The translations under genes were made by a program, and so were the position numbers. Under the pieces are notes generated by a model, which was given only the letters and a program-made list of their open reading frames with translations, was not told the origin of the DNA and did no database searches. Positions 43,101 to 55,500 of a DNA stretch of 64,000 nt are shown here, piece by piece. Positions within the stretch are counted from its first letter, which is position 1. The number at the start of each line of letters is the position of its first letter. Origin of the DNA: Eucalyptus grandis (lineage: Eukaryota > Streptophyta > Magnoliopsida > Myrtales > Myrtaceae); contig NC_052621.1 of NCBI RefSeq assembly GCF_016545825.1, positions 86,199 to 150,198 on the forward strand, written 5' to 3'.

Positions 43101-46100
43101 TGTAGATTCCATCTCTTTGAGTCCGCACTAAAAATACCGAAATGGAATTTTTAATGGAACAAAAGGGAATTTTCTCTATCAAATCTTTTTTTTATTTAAA
43201 CAAACTTTCACGGCATCGAGATGTCCAAAATATTAAATTGTACACATATAAAGCTTTTGGAACCCATTTATCCATGCAATTTCCATCTGCTAGGGTTTGC
43301 AATGAAAATATCGAATGGGAATTTTTAATGGAACAAAAGGGAATTTTCTCTGTCGAATCTTCGTTTTCTAAATTCAGCTAACTTTCAAGGTATCAGGATC
43401 TCCAAAATATTAAATCATAACAAATTAAAGCTTTTGGAGCCGATGTTTGCATGCGTTTCCATCTACTGTGGGTCTGCAGTGAAAATACCAAAAGTGAATT
43501 TTTAATGGAACAAAAGGAAATTTTATCTGTCAAGTATTCATTTATTGATTTCTGTGGACTTTCATGATATCGAGATCTCCAAAATATTAAATCATACCCA
43601 AATAAAACTTTCGGAGCAAATTTATGCATGCAGTTTCCATCTGCGGGAATCTGCAGTGAAAATACTGAAAGGGAATTCTTAATAGAACAAAAGGGAATTT
43701 TCTCCATCAAGTCTTCGTCTTTTGATTTCAGTTGACTTTCAAAGTATTGGGATTTGCAAAATATTAAATCATACCAAAATAAAGTTTTTGGAACGCATTA
43801 CCCATGCGATTTCCATCTGCCAAGGTCTACAATAAAAATACCAAAAGGGAATTTTTAATGCAACAAAAGTGAATTTTCTCTTCTAGTGTTCGTTTTCTGA
43901 TTTCTGCTAACTTTCAGTGTATTGGGATATCCAAAATATTAAATCGTACCAAAATAAAGCTTTTGGAGCCCATTTATGCATGCAGTTTCCATCTGCTGGG
44001 GACTGTAGTGAAAATACAAAAAGGGAATTTTTAATGGAACAAAAGGGAACTTTCTCTGTCAAATCTTCGTTTTATGATTTCAATTGACTTTTAGGGTATC
44101 GGGATCTCCAAAATATTAAATCATATAGAGATAAACCTTTTGAACCCATTTCTCCATGTAGATTCCATCTCGCCGGAGTCTCGCCGTGAAAATACTGAAA
44201 GGGAATTTTTAATGGAACAAAAGGGAATTTTCTGTCAAATCTTCCTTTTTTGATTTCAATAGGGTTTCGGGGCATCGAGATCTCCAAAATATTAAATCAT
44301 AACAAAGTAAAGCTTTTGGAGCCGATGTTTGCATGCGTTTCCATCTGTGGGTGCAAAGTGAAAATACCAAAAGCGAATTTTTAATGGAACAAAAGGAAAT
44401 TTTCTCTATCAAGTGTTCGTTTCCTAATTTCAGCCGACTTTCATGGTATTGGGATCTCCAACATATAAAATTGTACCGAAATAAAACTTTTGGAGCCCAT
44501 TTATCCAGCAGATTCCATCGTGAGTCTCAAATCAAAATATCGAAAGGGAATTTATAATGGAACAAAAGGGAATTTTCTTTTTCAAATATTTGTTTTCTGA
44601 TTTCAACTGACTTTCAGGGTATCAGGATCTCCAAAATATTAAATCTTACCAAAATAAAACTTTGGAGCCCATTTATGCATGTTGTTTCCATCTCGCTGGC
44701 GTTTGTAGTGAAAATACCAAAAGGGAATTTTTAATGGAACAAAATGGAACTTTCCCTGTCAAGTCTTCGCGTTTTGATTTCAGTTGACTTTCAAGGTATC
44801 GGGATCTGCAAAAGATTAAATCGTACCAAAATAAAGCTTTAGGAACCCATTTATCCAAGCATATTCCATCTGCCGAAGTTTGTAGTAAAAGTACTTAAAG
44901 GGAATTTTTAATGGAACAAAAGGGAACTTTCTCTGTCAAATCTTCGTTTTCTGAATTCAATTGACTTTTAGGGTATCGAGATCTCCAAAATATTAAATCA
45001 TAAAGAGATAAACCTTTTTTAACCCATTTATCCATGTAGATTCCATCTGCAGGAGTATGCACTGAAAATACCGAAATGGAATTTTTTATGGAACAAAATT
45101 GAATTTTCTCTGTCAAATCTTATTTTTTTGATTTTAACAGACTTTCGGGGCATCGGGATGTCCAAAATATTAAATCATACACAGATAAAGCTTTTGGAAC
45201 CCATTTATCCATGCAATTTTCATATGCTAGGGTTTTTAGTGAAAATATCGTATGTGAATTTTTAATGGAACAAAATGGAATTTTCTTTGTCAAATCTTCA
45301 TTTTCTAAATTCAGTTAACTTTCAAGATATCGGGATCTCCAAAATATTAAATCATAACAAAGTAAAGCTTTTGGAGCCGATGTTTGCATGCAGTTTCCAT
45401 CTACAGGGGTCTATAGTGAAAATACGAAAAAGCGAATTTTTAATGGAACAAAAGGAAATTTTATCTATCAAGTATTCGTTTATTGATTTCGGTGACTTTC
45501 AGCATATCGAGATCTCCAAAATATTAAATTGTACCCAAATAAAACTTTCTGAGCAAATTTATGCATGTAGTTTCCATCTGTCGGGATCTGTAGTGAAAAT
45601 ACCGAAAGGGAATTTTTAATAGAACAAAAGGGAATTTTCTCCATCAAGTCTTCATTTTTTTATTTAAGTTGACTTTCAAAGTATTGGGATGTGCAAAATA
45701 TTAAATCCTACCAAAATAAAGTTTTTGGAACCCATTACCCATGCAGTTTCCATCTGCCGAGGTCTGCAGTGAAAATACCAAAAGAGAATTTTTAATGGAA
45801 CGAAAGTGACTTTTCTCTTCTCGTGTACGTTTTCTAATTTCAGCTGATTTTCAGGGTATCGGGATATCCAAAATATTAAATCGTATCGAAATAAAGCTTT
45901 TCGAGCCCATTTATGCATGCGGTTTCCATCTGCTAGGGACTGCAGTGAAAATACCAAAAGAGAATTTTTAATGGAACAAAAGGGAACTTTCTCTATCAAA
46001 TCTTCATTTTCTGATTTCAATTGACTTTTAGGGAATTAGGATCACCAAAATATTAAATCATATAGAGATAAACCTTTTTGAACCCATTTCTCCATGTAGA

Positions 46101-46187
46101 TTCCATCTGCTGGAGTCTAGAGTCAAAATATCGAAACGGAATTTTTAATGGAACAAAAATGAATTTTCTATCAAATCTTCCTTTTTT
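40193..46187 (+). repeat. satellite A, about 177 bp period, about 34 copies
   Basis: This is a direct tandem array with the landmarks CCAAAATATTAAATCG, AAATAAAGCTTTTGGA, CCCATTTATCCATGCA, TTCCATCTGC and GGGAATTTTTAATGGAAC repeating every 175-179 bp. Occasional shorter monomers occur (for example about 157 bp near 40980-41136). Monomers are quite divergent, suggesting an older or less homogenised array. Open frames of 60-114 codons recur with the monomer on both strands and show no family pattern. Landmark order and sequence match satellite B when B is read on the opposite strand. Confidence 0.95.
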
Positions 46188-48700
46188 TTCTCTGTTTTTC
46201 CATAGAAAATTCCCTTTCGGGCCATTTTTTCGCCGAAAAATCCAAATAGTTGGAAATCATAGGAAACATGGTTTCCAAAAGCTTTAGTTCCGTACAACCC
46301 ATCATTTTGGAGATCACAATACCCTAAAGGACCAGCGAAACAAGAGAATGAAGATTCCACAGAGAAAATTCCCGATTTTTCCATAGAAAATTCCTTTTCG
46401 GGCCATTTTTTGGAAGGAAAACCCATATAGTTGGAAATCGCTGAAACATGGCTACCAAAAGGTTTAGTTCCGTACGGCCCATGATTTTGGAGATCATAGT
46501 GCCCTGAAGGCCCAGCGAAACAAAAGAACGAAGATTCCACAGAGAAAATTCCCTATTTTTCCATAGAAAATTCCCTTTCTAGCCATTTTTTGGTTGAAAA
46601 ACCCGGACAAATGAAAATCTGCTGGGAAACATGGCTTCCAAAAGGTTTAGTTCTCTACGACCCATCATTTAGGAGATCACGGTGCCACTGAAGGCTCGGC
46701 GAAACAAGGAAAAAAAGTTTCCAAAGGGAAAATTCCCTGTTTTTCCATAGAAAATTTCCTTTCGCCATTTTTTGGTGAAAACCCCAACAGCTGGAAATAC
46801 GTTTAGGAAACATGGCTGGCAAATGGTTTAGTTCTGTACAACCAATCATTTTGGAGATCACAGCGCCCCGAAGGCCCAAAAAAAAGAGAACGAAGATTTC
46901 ACACAAAAAATTCCATGTTTTTTCATAGAAAATTCCCTTTCTAGCCATTTTTTGGCTGAAAAACCCGAGAATTTGAAATCTACTAGGAAACATGGCTTCA
47001 AAAAGGTTTAGTTCCATATGACCCATCATTTTGGAGATCATAACGCCATGAGGCCTAGTGAAACAAAAGAAAGAAGATTCCACAAAGAAAATTCCCTTTC
47101 CGACCATTTTGTGGCTGAAAAAACCCTAATAGTTGGAAATCTCGCTAGGAAATATGGCAGCCAAATGGTTTAGCTTCATACGACCCATCATTTTGGAGAT
47201 CACAGCACCCTAAAGGCCCAATGAAACAAGAGAAAGAAGATTCCACACAGAAAATTCCCTGTTTTTCCATAAAAATTCCCCTTCTTACCATTTTTTGGCT
47301 GAAAAACCCCAACGGTTGGAAATCGCTTGCAAACATGGTGGCAAAAGGTTTAGTTCCATACGACACATGATTTTAGAGATCACGGTGCCTTGAAGGCCCA
47401 GCGAAACAAAAAGAACGAAGATTCCACAGAGAAAATTCCCTATTTTTCATAAAAATTCCATTTCCAAAGAATTTTTTGACTGAAAAACCGGACAAATGGA
47501 AATCTGTTGGGATACATGGCTTCCAAAAGGTTTAGTTCTCTACGACCCATCATTTTGGAGATCGAGCGCCCGAAGGCCTGGCAAAACAAGGGGATGAAGT
47601 TTCCAAAGGGAAAATTCCCTGTTTTCCACGTAACATTCCCTTTGAGCCATTTTTGGCTGAAAAACCCCGATAGTTGGAAATCAGTGGGAAACATGGCTGG
47701 AAAATGGTTTAGTTCCGTACAATGCATTATTTTGAGATCACAGGCGCCCTAAAGGCCCAAATAAACAAGAGAATGAAGATTTCACACAGAAAACCGCATG
47801 TTTTTCCATAAAAATTCTCTTTCTAGCCATTTTTTGGCTAAAAGACCCCGACATTTGAAAATTTGCTGGGAAACATGGCTTCCAAAAGGTTTACTTCCAT
47901 ACAACCCATCATTTTGGAGATCACAGCGCCTTGAAGGCCCAGCGAAACAAGAGAACGAATATTCCGCAAAGAAAATTCCCTTTTCGACCATTTTGTGGCT
48001 GAGAAACCCTAACAGTTGGAAATCTGCTGGGAAACATGGCTGCCAAATGGTTTAGTTTCCTACGACCCATAATTTTGGAGATCACAGTGCCCTGAAGGGC
48101 TAGCGAAACAAGAGAAAGAAGATTCCACACATAAAATTCCCTGTTTTTCCATATAAAATTCCCTTTATTGCCGTTTTTTGGCTAAAAAACCCCCGACAGT
48201 TAGAAATCTGCTGGGAAACATGGCTTCCAAAAGTTTTAGTTCCGTACGACCCATCATTTTGAAGGTCACAGTGCCCTGAAGACAGGGCGAAACACGAGAA
48301 CGAAGATTCCACTGAGAAAATTCCCTATTTTCCATGGAAAATTTCATTTCCAGCCAGTTTTTGGTTGAAAAACCCTGACAAATGGAAATCTACTGGTAAA
48401 CATGGCTTCCAAAATGTTTAGTTCCATACAACCCATTATTTTGGAGATCACAGCGCCCTGAAGGCCCGGTGAAATTAGAGAACGAAGATTTCAAAGAGAA
48501 AATTCCCTGTTTTTCCATAGAAAATTTCCTTTCGAGCCATTTTTTGGCTGAAAAACCCCGCTAGTTAGAAATCTACTGGGAAACATGGCTGCCAAATGGT
48601 TTAGTTCCATACAACCATCATTTTGGAGATCACACACCACCGAAGGCCCAGCCAAACAAGCGAACAAAGATTCCACACAGAAAATTCCCTGTGTTTCCAA
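46188..48700 (-). repeat. satellite B, subfamily B1
   Basis: This tandem array (period about 180 bp) has the landmarks TTTTTCCATAGAAAATTCCC, CCATTTTTTGGCTGAAAAA, GGAAACATGGCTTCCAAAAG, GGTTTAGTTCCGTACGACCC, CATTTTGGAGATCACAG and CGAAACAAGAGAACGAAGAT. The orientation given is that which matches satellite A on +. Monomers are more divergent than in B2. It differs from B2 mainly in the GTTTAGTTCC block and in GGAGATCAC where B2 has GGACATCAC. Confidence 0.92.
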
Positions 48701-50220
48701 AAGCATGGCTATCTGGCCATTTTTAGGCTGAAAAAGCCCGACAGTTGGAAATCTGTTGGGAAGCATGGCTTCCAAAAGCATTAGATCAGTCCGTCCCATC
48801 ATTTTGGACATCACAAAGACCCTGAACGCCCGGTGAAACAAGAACACGAAGACTCCACAGAGAAAATTCCCTGCTTTTCCTTAGAAAATTCCCTTTCCGG
48901 CAATTTTTTGGTTAAAAAAGCCCGATAGTTGGAAATCTCTTGAGAAACATGGCTTCCAAAAGCATTAGATCAGTCTGTGCCATCATTTTAGACATCACAG
49001 CACCCCGAGCACACAGCGAAACAAGAACACAAAGACTCCACACAGAAAATTCCCTGTTTTTCCATAGAAATTTCCATTTTCGGACATTTTTTGGCTAAAA
49101 AAGCCCGACAATTGGAAATCTCTTGGGAAACATGGCTTCCAAAAGAATTAGATCAGTCAGTCCCATCATTTTGGACATCACCACACCCTAAACACCCGGC
49201 GAAACAAGAACACGAAGACTCCACAGAGAAAATTCCCTGTTTTTCCTTAGAAAATTCCCTATCCGGCCATTTTTTGGCTGAAAAAGCCCGACAGTTGGAA
49301 ATGTTGGGATACATGGCTTCGAAAAGCATTAGATCGGTCTGTCCCATCATTTTGGACATCACAAGTACCACTGAATGCTCGGCAAAACAAGAACACGAAG
49401 ACCCCACATAGAAAATTCCCTGTTTTTCCATAGAATATTCCCTTTCCAGCCATTTTTTGGTTGAAAAAGCCCGACAGTTGGAAATCTCTTGGGAAACATG
49501 GCTTCCAAAAGCATTAGATCAGTCCGTCCCATCATTTTGGACATCACCGCATCCCGAACGCTCGACGAAACAAGAATACGAAGACTCCACACAGAAAATT
49601 CCCTGTTTTTCCATAGAAAATTCCCTTTCCGGCCATTTTTTGGTGGGAAAAGCCCTACAGTTGGAAATCTATTGGGAAGCATGGCTTCCAAAAGTATTAG
49701 ATCAGTTCGTCCCATCATTTTGGACATCACAGCACCCTGAACGCCCAGAAAAATGAGAACATGAAGACTCCACATAGAAAATTTCCTGTTTTTCTATAGA
49801 AAATTTCATTTCCGGCCATTTTTTGGCTGAAAAAGCCCGACAATTGAAAATCTCATGGGAAACATGGCTTCGAAAAGCATTAGATCGGTCGTCCCATGAT
49901 TTTGGACATCACAGCACCCCGAACGCCCGGCAAAACAAGAACACAAATACTCCACAGAAAAAAATTCCCTGTTTTTTCATAGAAAATTCCATTTCCGACC
50001 ATTTTTTGAATGAAAAAGCCCGACAGTTGGAAATCTCTTGGGAAACATGCCTTCCAAAAGCTTTAGATCAGTCTGTCCCATCATTTTGGACATCACAAAG
50101 ACACCCTGAACACCCGGCGAAACAAGAACAGGAAGACTCCACAGAGAAAATTCCCTGCTTTTCCATAGAAAACTGCCTTTCCGTCCATTTTTTGGCTAAA
50201 AAAGCCCGACGGCTGGAACT
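48701..50220 (-). repeat. satellite B, subfamily B2, left block
   Basis: The period is 183 bp and monomers carry GCATTAGATCAGTCCGTCCC, CATTTTGGACATCACAGC and CAAGAACACGAAGACTCC. The switch from B1 occurs within one or two monomers (about 48640-48775). Several monomers here have CTCTTGGGAAACATGG in place of CTGTTGGGAAACATGG. The block ends after GGCTGGAACTC at about 50220, where foreign sequence begins. Confidence 0.92.
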
Positions 50221-50359
50221 CGGATGTTTAGGGTAGGCAAAACCGAAGCTAGAGTGTGACTTGTTCTTGAAAAAGCTTGCTGATTTCGTGTACACCGCCT
50301 GACCCAGAAACTTGTGGAGGCTTACTTGCATGTTTCAAGTTTGATTTTGACTTTGACTC

Positions 50360-50940
50360 CTTCATGAAAGTTGTAGAAAACATTTCAAAGTATAACATAC
50401 GAAAATTTAAGACAAAAGGCTGAGTTTTAAGGGGTGAAACCCATCCTCTACAAAAAGGCTAGATCTGGAACGGTTTCGTCGAGCTCTTGATGGTTTTGTG
50501 TGCTGCATGTCACTTTTTACCGAGAATCTCCCTTCGACTTCTTCATGAAACTTGTAGATAACATCCTAAAGAATAACATACTCAAATTTGAGGTAAAATG
50601 AGCAAGTATAGCCTAGTGAATCGACTTTCTCTTGAAGACGGTAAATCTGGAAATACGGTACTGGACACCCGAGACTTCTTGGACCAATATGGTGACTATT
50701 CTTTGGAAATTTCACTTAGATCCCTTAATGAAAGTTGTAGGGGACCTCTTGAGGCACAAAATATCCAAATATCAGAGGAAACGAAGAAGAATAGGTGGGT
50801 GAAAACTCGATATTTCGGAGATAGCTATACTGGACGTTTCGGTGTTAGAAACAGGAGCTTCGGACGCCTGTAGAAAATTATCTAGAACGAATATGACCTA
50901 GATGTCTTCATGAAAAATCTACTTTAGTGTCTTAAATATA
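50360..50940 (+). repeat. four degenerate copies of a motif at about 182 bp spacing
   Basis: Variants of CTTCATGAAAGTTGTAGA followed by AACAT or similar occur near 50362, 50542, 50725 and 50908. After the first two, an AATAACATACTCAAATTTG-like block follows. Identity between copies is low outside the motif. Confidence 0.55.
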
Positions 50941-51419
50941 ACCTGGTAAAATTTCATAATTTTCGGAGGTCATTCGGGTATTTTAATCGAATTATTTCAA
51001 AAACTGTGCAATCTGTTTCTATCCGAAATTACATGCTGTATTTGTGTGAATTATATCTTCTCGTGTGAAACTCTTTTGGACATGTTTTTCATGAAATTGT
51101 TATCTTATTGTCTTGCCTATCATATGTCCTGATTTCATGATTTTTGAGAATCATATGGATATTTAATTTAAATGTTTTCTAAAATGGTACAAGCTGGAAT
51201 TTAGTAAACTTCAAAAAGGCATGATAAATGGACTATTCTAAATTGTATGGACTCCATGAATTGTATTGTTATGAATGATTATGTCTTGCTACATGTATGA
51301 TGATGATCGGAGATGCATGTATGAATCAAAGGATGAAAATGATCTTGATTGCCATCACATCACATGCCATGTTAAAATTGAACTATAATTGAAGATGTGA
51401 ATTGAGATAAGTGAGAAGG

Positions 51420-51780
51420 CCGTCGGAGGTGTGAGCCGACGATGCCCCGGGAGTGTCGAGATGCTTGGCTAGAAGGGTACGGCCAGTTGCCCGGTGGCCT
51501 GGAATGGCCGAATGCCGGAGGGTCCTCGGGAGTTTCGAGATGCCTGGAGAGTGGGGGAGCGAGAAGCTTGGCTGGTATTGAGCCGAGGGATGCCTCGCGA
51601 TGCCAGTTGGGGTGCAAGATGCCTGGCTAGAAGGGTATGGCCGGATGCCCGACAAGTATTGTGCCAGAGGGTCCTCATGATGCCAGTTGGGGTACCGGAT
51701 GCCCGGAGCGTGGGGGTGCCGGATGCCCGAAGGTATTGTGCCGAAGGGTTCTCGCGATGCCAGGATTGGGCGCAAGTGAT
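51420..51780 (+). repeat. GC-rich minisatellite cluster
   Basis: Imperfect repeats are built from GGTATTGTGCCGAGGG, CTCGCGATGCCAGTTGGGG and GGATGCCCGGAGCGTGGGG modules, recurring every 55-90 bp at about 51570, 51655 and 51735. All frames on both strands are open for stretches, producing spurious open frames up to 195 codons. Confidence 0.7.
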
Positions 51781-51849
51781 GAATATGGGATGCAAACATT
51801 GGTCCCGGGAAAGAGAAATGTGGCGGTCCAAATTGAAAGGATGAAGTTG

Positions 51850-52200
51850 AGAAATTGAAATTGAATTATGCATGATGGTATATGCATGACATGATGATGA
51901 TATGTGCATGGATGCATGGAAATGATGATGATATGTGCATGGATGCATGGTAATGATGATGATACATGCAATATGACGATGATGAGTGCATGGATGCATG
52001 ATGATGGTAAATGCATAGATGTATGTGCACCTATGGCATGATGGTACATGTGACATGACGATGGTAAGTGTAGGATATGATGGTAATGACTATATGATGA
52101 TGTATGTACATGAGGTATGATGACATGTGCATGATATCAAGGTAAATTGTGCATGGATGCTTTAATGACATGTGATGCTATGATTGTGATGATTGTGTGG
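51850..52200 (+). repeat. ATG/GATGAT-rich minisatellite
   Basis: Repeats of GATGATGATATGTGCATGG and related ATGCATGG and CATGATGG units occur here, with the cleanest copies at 51890-51960. No coding pattern is present. Confidence 0.75.
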
Positions 52201-52569
52201 CATGATGCATTGAGTGGTTTATTGGTCCTTTACCTGCTGAGTGGTTGTACTCACCCCTTCGGGGACCAATATTTCAGATTAGCAGGATGCCGCTCTCTGC
52301 TGTCACGCGAGGCGTCTTTTACGGCCTTCCTTCGAACGTAGAGGTCAAATGCGTGGAGATCGACTGTCCCACCATCCCTGGTCTTACGTTTATTCGGGTT
52401 CGTGCGATAGTGATGTACGATATAAGCCTGGCTGATGGCCCTGTCATTCAGGAGTTCATATCGGTTCACATTCGACGAGATGGGGCAATGCGAGGGATGT
52501 TGCCGCCGCCGCCGCCACCGCCTGATGCACCGGGATGGGTGTGAGGGCCCGTGCGTGAGAAGTAGGAGC

Positions 52570-55500
52570 AGCACCTTGAACGCCCGGCGAAACAAGAACA
52601 TGAAGACTCTACAGAGAAACTTCCCTGTTTTTCCATCGAAAATTCCTTTTCCGGCTACTTTTTGGCTGAAAAAGTCCAACAGTTGGAAATCTGTTGGGAA
52701 GCATGGCCTCCAAAAGCATTAGATCAGTCCATCCCATCATTTTAGACATCACAGTACCCTGAATGCCCGGTGAAACAGGAACACGAAGACTCCACAGAGA
52801 AAATTCCCTATTTTTCCATAGAAAATTCCCTTTCCGGTCATTTTTTGGCTGAAAAAGCCCGACGGTTGGAACTCTCTTGGGAAAGATGGCTTCCAAAAGC
52901 ATTCGATCAGCCCGTCACATCATTTTGGACATCACAGCACCCTGAATGCTCGGCAAAACAAGAACAAGAAGACTCCATGGAGAAAATTCCCATTTTTTCC
53001 ATAGAAAATTCCCTTTCTTGCCATTTTTTGGCTGAAAAAGCCCAACAGTTGGAAATCTGTTGGGAAGCATGGCTTCCAAAAGCATTAGATCAGTACGTCC
53101 AATCATTTTGGACAACACAGCATACTGAATGCCCGGCGAAACAAGAACACGATGACTCCACAGAGAAAATTCCCCGTTTTTCCATACAAAATTCCCTTTC
53201 CGGCCATTTTTGCGCTAAAAAGCCCGACAATTGGAAATCTGTTAGGAAGCATGGCTTCCAAAAGCATTAGATCAGTCCGTCCGATCATTTTGGACAACAT
53301 AGCACCTTGAACACCTGGCGAAACAAGAACACAAAGACTCCACAAAGAAAATTCCCTGTTTTTCCATCGAAAATTCCCTTTCCGGCCATTTTTGGCTAAA
53401 AAAACCCGACAGTTGGTCATCTGTTGGAAAGCATGGCATCCAAAATTATTAGATCAGTCCGTCCCATCATTTTGGACATCATAGCACCCTGAACGCCTGG
53501 CAAAATAGGAACACGAAGACTCCACAGAGAAAATTCCCTGTTTTTTCATAGAAAATTCCCTTTCTAGCCATTTTTTGGCTGAAAAAGCCCAACAGTTGGA
53601 ACTCTCTTGGGAAACATCGCTTCCAAAAGCATTAGATCAGCCAGTCACAACATTTTGGACATCACAGCACCCCGAACACCCGGCGAAACAAGAACAAGAA
53701 GACTCCATAGAGAAAATTCCCATTTTTTCCATAGAAAATTCCCTTTCTGGCCATTTTTTGGCTGAAAAAGACCCACAGTTGGAAATCTGTTGGGAAACAT
53801 GGCTTCCAAAAGCATTAGATTAGTCGGTCCCATCATTTTGGACATCACAGCACCCTGAGCGCTCGGCGAAACAAGAACACGAAGACTCCACAAAGAAAAT
53901 TCCCTGTTTTTCTATAGAAAACTCCATTTCCGTCCATTTTTTGGCTGAAAATGCCCGACAGCTGGAAATCTGTTGGGAAGCATTAGATCAGTCCGTCCCA
54001 TCATTTTGGATATCACAGCACCCGAACGCCTAGCGAAACAAGAACACAAAGACTCCACAGAGAAAATTCCCTGTATTTCCATAGAAAATTCCCTTTCCGG
54101 CCATTTTTTGGCTAAAAAAGCCCGACAGATGGAAATCTCTTGGGAAACATGGCTTCCAAAAGATTAGCTCAGTCCCATCATTTTGGATGTCACAGCACCC
54201 TGAACACCCAGAGAAACAAGAACACGAACACTCCACAGAGAAAATTCCCTATTTTTCCATAGAAAATTCCCTTTCCGACCATTTTTTTGCTGAAAAAGCC
54301 CGACAATTGGAAATTTGTTGAGAAGCATGGCTTCCAAAAGAATTAGATCAGTTCATCCCATTGTTTTGGACATGAAAGCACCCTGAACGCCCTATGAAAC
54401 AAGAACACGAAGACTCCACAAAGAAAATTCCCTATTTTTCCATAGAAAATTCCATTTTCGGCCATTTTTGGCTGAAATAGCTTGATAGCTGGAACTCTCT
54501 TGGGAAACATGGATTCCAAAAGCGTTAGATCAGTCCGTGCCATCATTTTGGACATCACAACACCCTAAACGCCCGGTGAAACAAGAACAAGAAGACTCCA
54601 CAGAGAAAATTCTCTGTTTTTCAATAGAAAATTCCATTTTCGGCCATTTTTTGGCTGAAAAAGCCCAATAGTTGGAAATATGTTGGGAAGCATGGCTTCC
54701 AAAAGAATTACATATGTTCGTCCGATCATTTTAGACAACACAGCACCCTGAACACCCGACGAAACAACAACAGGAAGACTCCACAGAGAAAATTCCTTGT
54801 TTTTCCACAGAAAATTCCATTTCCAGCCATTTTTGGTTGAAAAAGCCCAACATAGTTGGAAATCTGTTGGAAACATGGCTTCCAAAAGCATTAGATCAGT
54901 CCCTCCCATCATTTTGGACATCACAAAGCACCCGAAGGCCCGCTGAAACAAGAACACAAAGACTCCACAGAGAAAATTCCCTGTTTTTCCATAGAAAATT
55001 CCCTTTCCGGCCATTTTTTGGCTGAAAAAGCCCGACAGTTGGAAATCTGTTGGGAAACATGGCTTCCAAAAGCATTAGATCAGTCCGTCCCATCATTTTT
55101 CCCAACACAGCACCCTAAACGCCCGGAGAAACAAGAACAGGAAGACTCCATAGAGAAAATTCCCTGTTTTTCCATAGAAAATTCCCTTTCCAGCAATTTT
55201 TTGGTTGAAATAGCCCCACAGTTGACAATCCGTTGGGAAACATGGCTTCCAAAAGCATTAGATCAATCCATCCCATCATTTTGGACATCACAGCACCCTG
55301 AACGCCCGACGAAACAAGAACACGAAGACTCCACAAAGAAAATTCCCTGTTTTTCCATAGAAAATTCCCTTTCCGGCCATTTTTTGGCTGAAAAAGCCCG
55401 ATAGTTGGAAATCTGTTGGGAAACATGGCTTCCAAAAGCATTAGATCAGTCCGTCCCATCATTTTGGACATCACAGCACCCTGAACGCCCGGCGAAATAA

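Larger units (their letters stand above)
50221..52569. mobile_element. 2.35 kb foreign segment in satellite B, LTR-like
   Basis: The satellite stops at 50220 and resumes at about 52570, with roughly 70 bp of one monomer missing between the two edges. The segment is compositionally complex: a quasi-repeated leader (50360-50940), an AT-rich part, a GC-rich repeat cluster (51420-51780), an ATG-rich minisatellite (51850-52200) and a TGAGTGGTTGTACTCACCCC-like block (52232-52255). The last block also occurs in recognisable form near the ends of Tekay-type LTRs, so this may be a Ty3 LTR fragment. I see no clear TG/CA ends or target duplication, and no protein-coding domain. Confidence 0.55.

Noticed and set aside
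51469..52056. 195-codon minus frame rich in His, Ile and Thr
   Set aside because: It spans the GC-rich minisatellite and the ATG-rich minisatellite, whose repeats create the open frame.
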